Assembly: GCF_038502225.1 (NCBI RefSeq)
Contig: NC_091298.1
Location: 46,812,818 to 46,876,817, forward strand
Origin: Cherax quadricarinatus
Taxonomy: Eukaryota; Arthropoda; Malacostraca; Decapoda; Parastacidae
DNA length: 64,000 bases
Reading direction: 5' to 3'
A model generated the notes under the pieces. That model ran no database searches, was not told the origin of the DNA, and was given only the letters and a program-made list of their open reading frames with translations. The translations under genes were made by a program, and so were the position numbers. Below are positions 10,725-20,811 of the stretch, in pieces (within the stretch, counting starts at the first letter, position 1; each line of letters starts with the position of its first letter).

Positions 10725-10795
10725 CAGACAGACTGACACAGACACACACACAGACACACACACACAGACACACACAGACACACACACAGACATAC
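10645..10795. repeat. GA / CAGA / CACAGA compound microsatellite
   Basis: GA repeats grade into GACA and then into ACACAGAC units. It generates several long spurious frames on both strands. Confidence 0.95.
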
Positions 10796-10796
10796 C

Positions 10797-11255
10797 ATGT
10801 ACGTTAGGCCCATATTGGAGTATGCGGCACCAGTTTGGAACCCACACCTAGCCAAGCACGTAAAGAAACTAGAGAAAGTGCAAAGGTTTGCAACAAGACT
10901 AGTCCCAGAGCTAAGAGGTATGTCCTATGAGGAGAGGTTAAGGGAAATCAACCTGACAGCACTGGAGGACAGGAGAGATAGGGGGGACATGATAATGACA
11001 TACAAAATACTGAGAGGAATTGACAAGGTGGACAAAGACAGGATGTTCCAGAGATTGGACACAGTAACAAAGGGACACAGTTGGAAGTTGAAGACACAGA
11101 TGAATCACAGGGATGTTAGGAAGTATTTCTTCAGCCACAGAGTAGTCAGTAAGTGGAATAGTTTGGGAAGCGATGTAGTGGAGGCAGGATCCATACATAG
11201 CTTTAAGCAGAGGTATGATAAAGCTCACGGTTCAGGGAGAGTGACCTAGTAGCGA
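10797..11255 (+). pseudogene. CR1/Jockey-like RT C-terminal fragment
   Basis: About 150 codons homologous to the region after the RT palm of CR1/Jockey-type LINEs: RPILEYAAPVWNPHL, KKLEKVQRFATRLV, YEERLREINLTALEDRR RGDM-type segment, and VVSKWNSLGSDVV near the end. It is 5' truncated exactly at the microsatellite. The ORF ends in TAG at 11247-11249 and a short 3' tail (CCTGCAACCTCAACTAGGTG) leads into a CA repeat, so this is a truncated 3' end of a LINE inserted next to a microsatellite. No catalytic residues are present. Confidence 0.85.
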
Positions 11256-11317
11256 CCAGTGAAGAGTCGGGGCCAGAAGCTCGGACTCGACCCCTGCAAC
11301 CTCAACTAGGTGAGTAC

Positions 11318-11318
11318 A

Positions 11319-11376
<58 letters not shown>

Positions 11377-11396
11377 CACACTCACACTCTCACACA

Positions 11397-11432
<36 letters not shown>

Positions 11433-11448
11433 CACTCACACTCTCACA
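11318..11448. repeat. CA then CTCACA microsatellite
   Basis: About 50 bp of CA followed by irregular ACTCAC and CTCTCA units. It directly follows the LINE 3' end. Confidence 0.95.
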
Positions 11449-12649
11449 GGCAGCATCAGCTACCTTCTTCGTCTTGGGAATTCATAGCCATGGACTGATT
11501 ATATCATACTGAGTTATGTTCATAAGCTGTGGAAAGAGAAACCAACTATGGCTTTGACTCCCTGCAATATTGAATTCGCATATTTCTATATCTAAATTGT
11601 CAGTACATATCTGAATTGTCTGTATATTTTGTATGATCTGTGGAGGGGCTGATAAAGTCCTGTTTAGCAAAAGAAACAGTAATCCCACTAAAGCCACTTA
11701 ATGTTTTTCTCAAATTATTACTGTGTTGTAATATAACATGGACAGCCGCTACGATGAAATTTGCCCATACAACTTCATTTTTTTTATTAACCAAATAAAT
11801 ATTACTTTGCCTTACTTAGCACAATGTGTGTAAGTTTTGTAAAATGTGATGTGTTTGGGTAACAAGTGTTATGGCACTCAGCATCTGTGAAGATGTTGAC
11901 TTGCCTCCACTATAATCTTGTCGTTTAAGCAGTTATTCACCTTTTTTTTAGTAATCACCAACAAGTTCAAGGGAACAAGGGGATAGTAACTTCACATGTA
12001 TAAATTACAAAGCGTAAAAAGAAGAAAAACTTAGCGTTTCTTCTTTTTCGGGTCACTCTACTTTGGTGGGAGACAGCCGTCATATTAAAAAAAAAGGTCA
12101 ACCATTGTAGAAGTACAGCTAGTGTAGGGACACTGTATCACACATTCCTGTATGTTTACAGTGTAATTATGGCATTTTTTTGATGTTGGGTTACTAACCT
12201 TCATGATTAATAATCAGAATAAAGTCTTAATGGTACTGATGTTTTATATAAATAAAGCATTCACAAGTCATATAAATTTTGGAAAACATTAGTTAGATAA
12301 TAATACTGTCTAGTGAACATGCTCAATAAGAATAGTGGGGGACCTGGAGGGAAGGAGAACTTCACCTGTGGCCCAACTAACAGGTTGAGAATATATACAA
12401 TTGTTTCTGTGCTTCATTTCTGTGGTTGCACTTTTATAATAATGTTAAGACAATAATGTAGTCTAATTGTATTTGGAGCTTATAGATTTGCAGGAACCCA
12501 TACAGAAAGGAAGGAACAAGAAAGGCTGATCAAAAGGGTATATGAGAGATGAATTTAACGTATAGGAGACATCTGAGAAAGGTTTTCATGAAGGGTATAA
12601 AGGTGGTTGACTGTGGTAGGGGCTTGCATCCAGGAAGCATGTGAGCATT
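11449..12649. other. no gene recognised
   Basis: A/T-rich DNA with short overlapping frames only. A diverged LINE/SINE tail lies at about 12030-12100; otherwise nothing assignable. Confidence 0.5.
12030..12100 (+). mobile_element. diverged 3' tail of the RTE-like/short-element family
   Basis: CTTCTTTTTCGGGTCACTCT, then TTTGGTGGGAGACAGCC and an A run, parallels the 3' end seen at 8700, 20330 and 46610. The CCACC arm of the hairpin is degraded. Probably an old insertion. Confidence 0.6.
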
Positions 12650-13151
12650 TTAACCCTTAAATGGTCCAAACGTATATATACTTTCTCTCGCGTAGAGCCC
12701 CAAACGTATATATACATTTCATTTTTCATTCATTCAACATTGGCATGATAGGCCTGAGTCACCTAGACATGAGAGACTGTGTGTGCGCACTCAGTGTGCG
12801 TTGTATGAAAAAAATTGGGGCCGCCTGGGTACCACATGCTCTTTTTTTCTATAAAAAAAAACGATTAGTTTTTTCTCAAAATATTCGGGGCGCTACGCAG
12901 GTGAATGTATATATATATATACAGTGGACCCCCAGTTAACGATATTTTTTCACTCCAGAAGTATGTTCAGGTGCCAGTACTGACCGAATTTGTTCCCATA
13001 AGAAATATTGTGAAGTACATTAGTCCATTTCAGACCCGTAAACATACACGTACAAACGCACTTACATAAATACACTTACATAATTGGTCGCATTCGGAGG
13101 TGATCATTATGCAGGGGTCCACTGTATATGTTTGGACTGTTTAAGGGTTAA
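12650..13151. mobile_element. short piggyBac-like MITE carrying a Tigger MITE
   Basis: TTAA at 12650-12653 and 13148-13151 flank inverted ends (CCCTTAAATGGTCCAAACGT and, on the other strand, CCCTTAAACAGTCCAAACAT). Without the 203 bp Tigger insertion it is about 290 bp. TATATATA tracts just inside each end could pair into a hairpin. No coding capacity. Confidence 0.8.
12922..13124. mobile_element. Tigger-like MITE, TA target duplication
   Basis: 203 bp flanked by TA (12920-12921 and 13125-13126). The left end CAGTGGACCCCCAGTTAACG matches the left end of the Tigger copy at 63430; the right end, read on the minus strand, begins CAGTGGACCCCTGCATAA. Internally deleted, no transposase. Confidence 0.88.
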
Positions 13152-13751
13152 ATCAAAATGGAGGTAAGTTTTATATACTGTGCTGTTGGAGTGTGACCTT
13201 ATCTTGTCATTGAAAGGATGTCAGTGATATATATTTGAGGAAACCCGTTAGCATGGAGGTGGGAAGTACAGTGCCTGCACTTTGAAAATTGATACTTCCA
13301 CAATATATAATGTTTTTGGATAGTTTGTTCATTTGAATGTGTGTGTATGTGGGGGGGATGTGGGCTACATGATTACATGGCTTCCATATATTAACCAGAG
13401 TTTATTTAGGAAAAGCAGTTCAGAAGTATTGGATAATTTAACACATGCAGTGAGTGATTCTTGGATAGATGTATTGTAGTGGCTAATTATAGAAACTGTA
13501 TTAGCCTTAGTGATAATCCATTATCAGTAATAATAACTCATTGTATGATCAGACTCAAATAGCAAAGTAAGATATCAACACATGTTATGTGATAGGTCAG
13601 AAACCTTTATTTCTCTGTGATACATCAGAATAAATCATTTACATCTCGAATAAAAAAGAAATTGTGTGAACAATGGTGCAGTATAATTTGGCTGTCCATT
13701 TCAAAGTTGATACTTGCTTTCTGCAAAATCAATGATACATGAAGTTTATTT

Positions 13752-13851
13752 CTTGTATTTTTTTCTTTTAGCCCCTTGCTCCCAGCATTTTAGTTGCCTC
13801 TTACGACACACGTGGCTTATAGAAGAAGGATTCTTCTCCACTTACCCATCG
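13752..13851 (-). mobile_element. 100 bp fragment of the RTE-family 5' UTR
   Basis: On the minus strand it reads the segment containing GTAAGAGGCAACTAAAATGC and TGGGAGCAAGGGGCT, found in the short element at 21323-21796. It is flanked by a 9 bp duplication AGTTTATTT (13743-13751 and 13852-13860), so it inserted as a unit. Confidence 0.8.
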
Positions 13852-13984
13852 AGTTTATTTTTAATTATCCAGTTATGTATATTATGTTATGCTTCCAGTA
13901 GTTAATGCAGGATTTGTTAGTCAGTTTGTTTTGCATATGAATTTTGATGTCTCTGTGAATCCTTGGAGTCTCTTTTACCAAACA

Positions 13985-14165
13985 TGTTAGTAAATGGAGA
14001 GGATTTGAACATATGTCAAACCAATCCTAAAACTAGCAGGTTAGTGCTTGAACCACTAGAGCACACAGGACTGGTTTGCCATGGGTTCATATCCTGTCCA
14101 TTCCCAACATTGTTTATAATTGTGCTATTACAAATTTTCCAAGTAATAATCAAACATTTTTAAGG
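13985..14165. mobile_element. probable tRNA-derived SINE region
   Basis: Minus strand has an A-box-like TCTAGTGGTTCAAGCACTAA (about 14062-14043) and a B-box-like GTTCAAATCC about 40 bases further. The plus strand has a second B-box-like GGGTTCATATCC near 14085, followed by a tail shared with the 9085 element. Possibly two SINE pieces head to head. Confidence 0.4.
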
Positions 14166-15077
14166 ATCAGTGACACACAGTGTATTCATTGTACTCCATA
14201 CTGGGAATAAAGTACCATAAACACTTGAGTGATGAAGATCAAAGAAACCTCTTGAACAGAAAAATAAACAATATGTTTATTTTGATCAGGGTCAGTGATC
14301 TGATGAAGGTCTGACAGAGACTATAATTTACAGACCTTTTATTACCGTTTCATTTTTTGATCCAAGTGATTTCTCATTTTTTCATTTTATTACATATTAG
14401 TTTAGGGTCACCATTATGAGATACCCTGTAACTACCTACTGTAATGCATGCCAGGTAATTAGGCAAGTCAGGATAGATTATGAACCTGTTAAGTTCAATC
14501 ACTCAATAAAAATGCACAATACCGTGACTGGAATAATACACAAATAACCTGCACATAGGAGAGAGACACTTATGATGACATTGTAAGTTTCACTCTCCTA
14601 GGTGCACATTATTTGTGTATAATTCAATTACTGTTCCACTAACTTTACAGACTAAATAAAAAGCTAACTTGTAATAGGTTCAATTAGAATTCACAAACTG
14701 AATATGAAAGTGTAGACAACATTTGAATGATAAGGTCCAGGATGGACCCAAATATAAAAAGTTTAATGTAAAATACAGAATCTGGGTTGTCATTTGTTCC
14801 AGCCATGGCATTGACTTTTATTTATATTGTCAGAATATATTACCTCTATTACTTCTCACAGCTTTAGTCACTCTCTCTGGAGTGGATTAATTACAGTAAC
14901 CGAGGGTCCACTGTGCCACAAATATCATTCGGTCTTACAAATTCAATATTTGTTCCTTACCTAAATTAGCAGTTTCTGAATATTGCATTTTGAAAAAAAA
15001 AAATAAAAGTAAATTGGGGAAATACAAGGTATTTCCAAAACCATCGCTCAGACTGGAATAAAATTTTATTGTGTACA

Positions 15078-16998
15078 TGCCAGTTAGTGGGTGGGAGAGT
15101 GCCAGTTAGTGGGTGGGAGTGTGCCAGTTAGTGGGTGGGAGTGTGCCAGTTAGTGGGTAGAAGAGTGCCAGTTAGTGGGTGGGAGTGTGCCAGTTAGTGG
15201 GTAGAAGAGTGCCAGTTAGTGGGTGGGAGTGTGCCAGTTAGTGGGTAGAAGAGTGCCAGTTAGTGGGTGGGAGAGTACCAGTTAGTGGGTGGGAGTGTGC
15301 CAGTTAGTGGGTAGAAGAGTGCCAGTTAGTGGGTGGGAGAGTACCAGTTAGTGGGTGGGAGTGTGCCAGTTAGTGGGTAGAAGAGTGCCAGTTAGTGGGT
15401 GGGAGAGTACCAGTTAGTGGGTGGGAGTGTGCCAGTTAGTGGGTAGAAGAGTGCCAGTTAGTGGGTGGGAGAGTACCAGTTAGTGGGTGGGAGTACGCCA
15501 GTTAGTGGGTGGGAGCATGCTAGTTAGTGGGCGGAAGAGTGCCAGTTAGTGGGTGAGAGAATGCCAATTAGTGGGTGGAAGAGTGCCAGTTAGTGGATGG
15601 GAGAGTGCCAGTTAGTGGGTGGGAGAGTGCCAGTTAGTGGGTGGAAGAGTGCCAGTTAGTGGGGGAGAGTGTGCCAGTTAGTGGGTGGAAGAGTGCCAGT
15701 TAGTGGGTGGAAGAGTGCCAGTTAGTGGGTGGAAGAGTGCCAGTTAGTGGGTGGGAGAGTGACAGTGGGTGGGAGTGTGCCAGTTAGTGAGTGGAAGAGT
15801 ACCAGTTAGTGGGTGGGAGAGTGCCAGTTAGTGGGTGGGAGTGTGCCAGTTAGTGAGTGGAAGAGTGCCAGTTAGTGAGTGGGAGTGTGCCAGTTAATGG
15901 GTGGAAGTGTGCCAGTTAGTGAGTGGAAGAGTGCCAGTTAGTGGGTGGGAGTGTGCCAGTTAGTGGGTGGGAGCATGCCAGTTAGTGGGTGAGAGTGTGC
16001 CAGTTAGTGAGTGGGAGCATGCCAGTTGGTGGGCAGGAATGTTCCAATTAGTGGGTGGGGTGTGCCAGTTAGTGGGTGGGAGTGTGCCAGTTAGTGGGTG
16101 GAAGTGTGCCAGTTATTAGGTGGGAGCATGCCAGTTAGTGAGTGGGAGCATGCCAGTTGGTGGTTGGGAATGTTCCGGTTAGTGGGTGTGAATGTTTCAG
16201 TTAGTGGATGGGGTGTGCCAGTTAGTGAATGGGAGCATGCCAGTTAGTGGGTGGGAGTGTGCCAGTTAGTGGGTGGGAGTGTGCCAGTTAGTGGGAGGGA
16301 GTGTGCCAGTTAGTGGGTGGGAGCATGCCAGTTAGTGGGTGGGAGTGTGCCAGTTAGTGGGTGGGAGTGTGCCAGTTAGTGAGTGGGAGTGTGCCAGTTA
16401 GTGGGTGGGAGTGTTCCAGTTGGTGGGTGCATGCCAGTTAGTGGGTGGGAGCATGCCAGTTAGTGGGTGGGAGTGTGTCAGTCAGTGGGTGGCAGTGTGC
16501 CAGTTGGTGGGTGGGTGCATGCCAGTTAGTGGGTGGCAGTGTGCCAGTTGGGTGGCAGTGTGCCAGTTAGTGGGTGGGAGTGTGCCAGTTAGTGGGTGGG
16601 AGTGTGCCAGTTAGTGGGTGAGAATGTGCCAGTTAGTGGGTGGGAGCATGTCAGTTAGTGGGTGGGAGTGTTCCAGTTGGTGGGTGCATGCCAGTTAGTG
16701 AGTGGGAGCATGCCAGTTAGTGGGCAGCAGTGTGCCAGTTGGTGGGTGGCAGTGTGCCAGTTAGTGGGTGGGTGCATGCCAGTTAGTGGGTGGGAGTGTA
16801 CCAGTTAGTAGGTGGGTGAGTGCCAGTTAGTGGGTGGCAGTGTGCCAGTTAGTGGGTGGGTGAGTGCCAATTAGTGGGTGGGTGAGTGCCAGTTAATAGG
16901 TGGGAGTGTGCCAGTTAGTGGGTGGGTGAGTGCCAGTTAGTGGGTAGGAGCATGCCAATTAATGGGTGGGAGTGTGCCATGTTCCAGTTAGTGGGTGA
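15078..16998. repeat. 1.9 kb minisatellite, 22-bp unit
   Basis: About 85 tandem copies of a 22-bp unit built on GTGCCAGTTAGTGGGTGGGA plus GT or GA. Between about 15255 and 15490 three unit variants repeat in fixed order, giving a 66 bp higher-order repeat. The right half is more diverged, with unit variants such as GGGCAGGAATG and GGGTGCATG. The occasional frame (for example 16405-16614) is an artefact of unit length. Confidence 0.97.
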
Positions 16999-17433
16999 TG
17001 GGATATACAGTGTACTCTGTTTCCATGTTTTATGCCCTTGAGCACTTGACTAACAATGTTAAATTTCTGTAGTCCTTTCCTTATGAAAACCAAATGAATC
17101 TGTGCAACACTTACATTATCATTATCCATTCTTCTCACCCTGTATGGTTACCCTATTCCAGCTGACCAAATTGTTGAGTTCTTTGGTCTCCTCTCTGATT
17201 CCTGGGAGTCTTGGAAGCTGTGCATCTTAGCCAACTGAAGTTATTCATTTGTTTTTTTCCTAATCTGAGAGGTGAAACTTAATATATTGTCATTAGGCCC
17301 TAGTTTTATTTAGATTTGTCTGTGGTTATCAGGTCTATTCTTCAGCTTTTGCAGTTACTCTTTCTGGACTTGATGTCACTCATCATCAGGGATTTCAGTT
17401 GTGTCTATAAAGTTTTTTTTTTATCCCCAGTTG
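16999..17433. other. no gene recognised
   Basis: Non-repetitive T-rich sequence between the minisatellite and the RTE-like insertion. Nothing assignable. Confidence 0.5.
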
Positions 17434-17442
17434 AAAGTCTGT

Positions 17443-20401
17443 CTTTTTCTGTCTCATAAACACGCTAGATAACAGGGATATCTTGCTACTCCAACTTACA
17501 CTTTGGTCACACTTCACAGACATGCACATGCATATATATATATACATTCATCTAGGTTTTTCTCCTTTTTCTACATAGCTCTTGTTCTTCTTTATTTCTT
17601 CTATTGTCCATGGGGAAGTGGAAAAGAATCTTTCCTCCGTAAGCTAAAGTAGGAGAAACTTTTAGAGAGGGTGTGGTAGGTAAGTTTGGGGTGCCAGGTG
17701 TAAATGATAATGGGAGCCCTTTGATTGAACTTTGTATAGAAAGGGGTTTAGTTATAGGTAATACATATTTTAAGAAAAAGAGGATAAATAAGTATACAAG
17801 ATATGATGTAGGGTGAAATGACAGTAGTTTGTTGGATTATGTATTGGTAGATAAAAGACTGTTGAGTAGACTTCAGGATGTACATGTTTATAGAGGGGCC
17901 ACAGATATATCAGATCACTTTCTAGTTGTAGCTACACTGAGAGTAAAAGGTAGATGGGATACAAGGAGAATAGAAGCATCAGGGAAGAGAGAGGTGAAGG
18001 TTTATAAACTAAAAGAGGAGGCAGTTAGGGAAAGATATAAACAGCTATTGGAGGATAGATGGGCTAATGAGAGCATAGGCAATGGGGTCGAAGAGGTATG
18101 GGGTAGGTTTAAAAATGTAGTGTTAGAGTGTTCAGCAGAAGTTTGTGGTTACAGGAAAGTGGGTGCAGGAGGGAAGAGGAGCGATTGGTGGAATGATGAT
18201 GTAAAGAGAGTAGTAAGGGAGAAAAAGTTAGCATATGAGAAGATTTTACAAAGTAGAAGTGATGCAAGGAGGGAAGAGTATATGGAGAAAAAGAGAGAGG
18301 TTAAGAGAGTGGTGAAGCAATGTAAAAAGAGAGCAAATGAGAGAGTGGGTGAGATGTTATCAACAAATTTTGTTGAAAATAAGAAAAAGTTTTGGAGTGA
18401 GATTAACAAGTTAAGGAAGCCTAGAGAACAAATGGATTTGTCAGTTAAAAATAGGAGAGGAGAGTTATTAAATGGAGAGTTAGAGGTATTGGGAAGATGG
18501 AGGGAATATTTTGAGGAATTGTTAAATGTTGATGAAGATAGGGAAGCTGTGATTTCGTGTATAGGGCAAGGAGGAATAACATCTTGTAGGAGTGAGGAAG
18601 AGCCAGTTGTGAGTGTGGGGGAAGTTCGTGAGGCAGTAGGTAAAATGAAAGGGGGTAAGGCAGCCGGGATTGATGGGATAAAGATAGAAATGTTAAAAGC
18701 AGGTGGGGATATAGTTTTGGAGTGGTTGGTGCAATTATTTAATAAATGTATGGAAGAGGGTAAGGTACCTAGGGATTGGCAGAGAGCATGCATAGTTCCT
18801 TTGTATAAAGGCAAAGGGGACAAAAGAGAATGCAAAAATTATAGGGGGATAAGTCTGTTGAGTATACCTGGTAAAGTGTATGGTAGAGTTATTATTGAAA
18901 GAATTAAAAGTAAGACGGAGAATAGGATAGCAGATGAACAAGGAGGCTTTAGGAAAGGTAGGGGGTGTGTGGACCAGGTGTTTACAGTGAAACATATAAG
19001 TGAACAGTATTTAGATAAGGCTAAAGAGGTCTTTGTGGCATTTATGGATTTGGAAAAGGCATATGACAGGGTGGATAGGGGGGCAATGTGGCAGATGTTG
19101 CAGGTGTATGGTGTAGGAGGTAGGTTACTGAAAGCAGTGAAGAGTTTTTACGAGGATAGTGAGGCTCAAGTTAGAGTACATAGGAAAGAGGGAAATTATT
19201 TCCCAGTAAAAGTAGGCCTTAGACAGGGATGTGTGATGTCACCGTGGTTGTTTAATATATTTATAGATGGGGTTGTAAGAGAAGTAAATGCCAGGGTCTT
19301 GACAAGAGGCGTGGAGTTAAAAGATAAGGAATCACACATAAAGTGGGAGTTGTCACAGTTGCTCTTTGCTGATGACACTGTGCTCTTGGGAGATTCTGAA
19401 GAGAAGTTGCAGAGATTGGTGGATGAATTTGGTAGGGTATGCAAAAGAAGAAAATTAAAAGTGAATACAGGAAAGAGTAAGTTGATGAGGATAACACAAA
19501 GATTAGGTGAAGAAACATTGGATATCAGATTGGGGTGGGTGAGTATGGAGGAGGTGAATGTATTCAGATATTTGGGGGTGGACATGTCAGCAGATGGGTC
19601 TATGAAGGATGAGGTGAATCATAGAACTGATGATGGGAAAAGGGTGAGTGGTGCGCTTAGGAGTCTGTGGAGACAAAGAACTTTGTCCTTGGAGGCAAAG
19701 AGGGGAATGTATGAGAATATAGTTTTACCAACACTCTTATATGGGTGTGAAGCATGGGTGATGAAAGTTGCAGCGAGGAGAAGGCTGGAGGCAGTGGAGA
19801 TGTCATGTCTGAGGGCAATGTGTGGTGTGAATATAATGCAGAGAATTCGTAGTTTGGAAGTTAGGAGGAGGTGCGGGATTACCAAAACTGTTGTCCAGAG
19901 GGCTGAGGAAGGGTTGTTGAGGTGGTTCGGACATGTAGAGAGAATGGAGCGAAACAGAATGACTTCAAGAGTGTATCAGTCTGTAGTGGAAGGAAGGCGG
20001 GGTAGGGGTCGGCCTAGGAAAGGTTGGAGGGTGGGGGTAAAGGAGGTTTTGTGTGCGAGGGGCTTGGACTTCCAGCAGGCGTGCGTGAGCGTGTTTGATA
20101 GGAGTGAATGGAGACGAATGGTTTTTAATACTTGACGTGCTGTTGGAGTGTGAGCAAAGTAACATTTATGAAGGGGTTCAGGGAAACCGGCAGGCCGGAC
20201 TTGAGTCCTGGAGATGGGAAGTACAGTGCCTGCACTCTGAAGGAGGGGTGTTAATGTTGCAGTTTAAAAACTGTAGTGTAAAGCACCCTTCTGGCAAGAT
20301 AGTGATGGAGTGAATGATGGTGAAAGTTTTTCTTTTTCGGGCCACCCTGCCTTGGTGGGAATCGGCCAGTGTGATAATAAAAAAAAAAATAAATAAAATT
20401 T
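17443..20401 (+). mobile_element. RTE-like LINE copy 1 with internal deletion
   Basis: Flanked by a 9 bp target-site duplication AAAGTCTGT (17434-17442 and 20402-20410). It starts inside the family 5' UTR, whose remaining part (17443-17644) is joined directly to the middle of the endonuclease coding region. The join falls at GCTAAAG, and the last bases GC-TA give possible microhomology. The 3' UTR (20136-20401) ends in an A/TAA-rich tail. Coding sequence and 3' UTR are nearly identical to copy 2 at 43402-46656, so the family was recently active. Confidence 0.93.
17645..20135 (+). pseudogene. RTE-like endonuclease/reverse transcriptase, N-terminally deleted
   Basis: Encodes the back part of an APE-type endonuclease (ATDISDHFLVVATL) and a full RT: GKAAGIDGIKIEMLKAGGD, YRGISLLSIPGKVYGR, EQGGFRKGRGC, FMDLEKAYDRVDR (catalytic D), GLRQGCVMSPWLFNIFIDG and LLFADDTVLLGDS (catalytic DD). 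The C-terminal segment RWFGHVERM with GRRGRGRPRKGW is typical of RTE-type ORFs. About 140 N-terminal residues, including the GDLN endonuclease motif, are missing through the 5' UTR-to-ORF junction. An in-frame TGA at 17814-17816 replaces CGA found in copy 2. The long open frame after it begins at a TTG (17829), not a true start. Clade assignment is less certain than function. Confidence 0.92.
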
Positions 20402-20410
20402 AAAGTCTGT

Positions 20411-20811
20411 ATGCTGAATCTAATGTTTCCTCAATACAGGATGTCCAAGATAGTTGTTATCCTTTATCTTTTTTGTTTTAATAGTCTAGATCAGTGGTTT
20501 CCAAACTTCAGGCTGCTGCCCCCTTGGCTCACAGGCCACATTCCTAGTGTGCCCCCTACCCCACACTCGCAGATGTGAACATACCTTTCTTGGTACAGTA
20601 GAGCCCCCTTTATATGGCAGGTTAGGTTCCAGGCAACTGCTGGAAAGTGAACATCGCCAGAAAGTAGAACGCCATTTTTTCCACTCATGAATGCATACGA
20701 GTGCCATATAACAAGTTTGCACTAACAGATATTAAGCTAACAGTAGAACTAGGCATTAAAAACAAAAAGTAAAATACATACAGAGTACGTACATTCATTA
20801 CTTAACCCTTT
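20411..20811. other. no gene recognised
   Basis: Spacer between the RTE-like insertion and the first piggyBac-like element. Short antisense frames only; no motif recognised. Confidence 0.5.

Larger units (their letters stand above)
13152..15077. other. no gene; small transposon pieces
   Basis: Unassigned A/T-rich DNA with a 100 bp RTE-family fragment (13752-13851), a SINE-like region (about 13990-14160) and a lone Tigger-like right end (about 14870-14915) whose left end was not found. Confidence 0.5.

Noticed and set aside
10528..10855. Frames with H/T/D or C/V/S repeats
   Set aside because: Translation of the GA/CAGA/CA microsatellite.
13985..14165. A functional tRNA gene
   Set aside because: A-box and B-box-like sequences are present, but I could not fold a complete cloverleaf with an acceptor stem; SINE origin is more likely.
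14870..14915. Second complete Tigger MITE
   Set aside because: A right end (GAGGGTCCACTG) is visible, but there is no matching left end and no flanking TA on the right.
16405..16614. Frame with repeated QLVGG and VSGW motifs
   Set aside because: Pure product of the 22-bp minisatellite; the unit is not a multiple of three and the frame exists only where variant units remove TAG.
15078..16998. Possible CRISPR-like array
   Set aside because: Direct head-to-tail 22-bp units without unique spacers, in a eukaryotic context.
18149..18835. 228-codon minus-strand frame, mirrored at 44415-45101
   Set aside because: It lies wholly antisense to the RTE-like RT ORF in both copies. The L/S/F-rich product is what the antisense of a K/E/R-rich gene gives.
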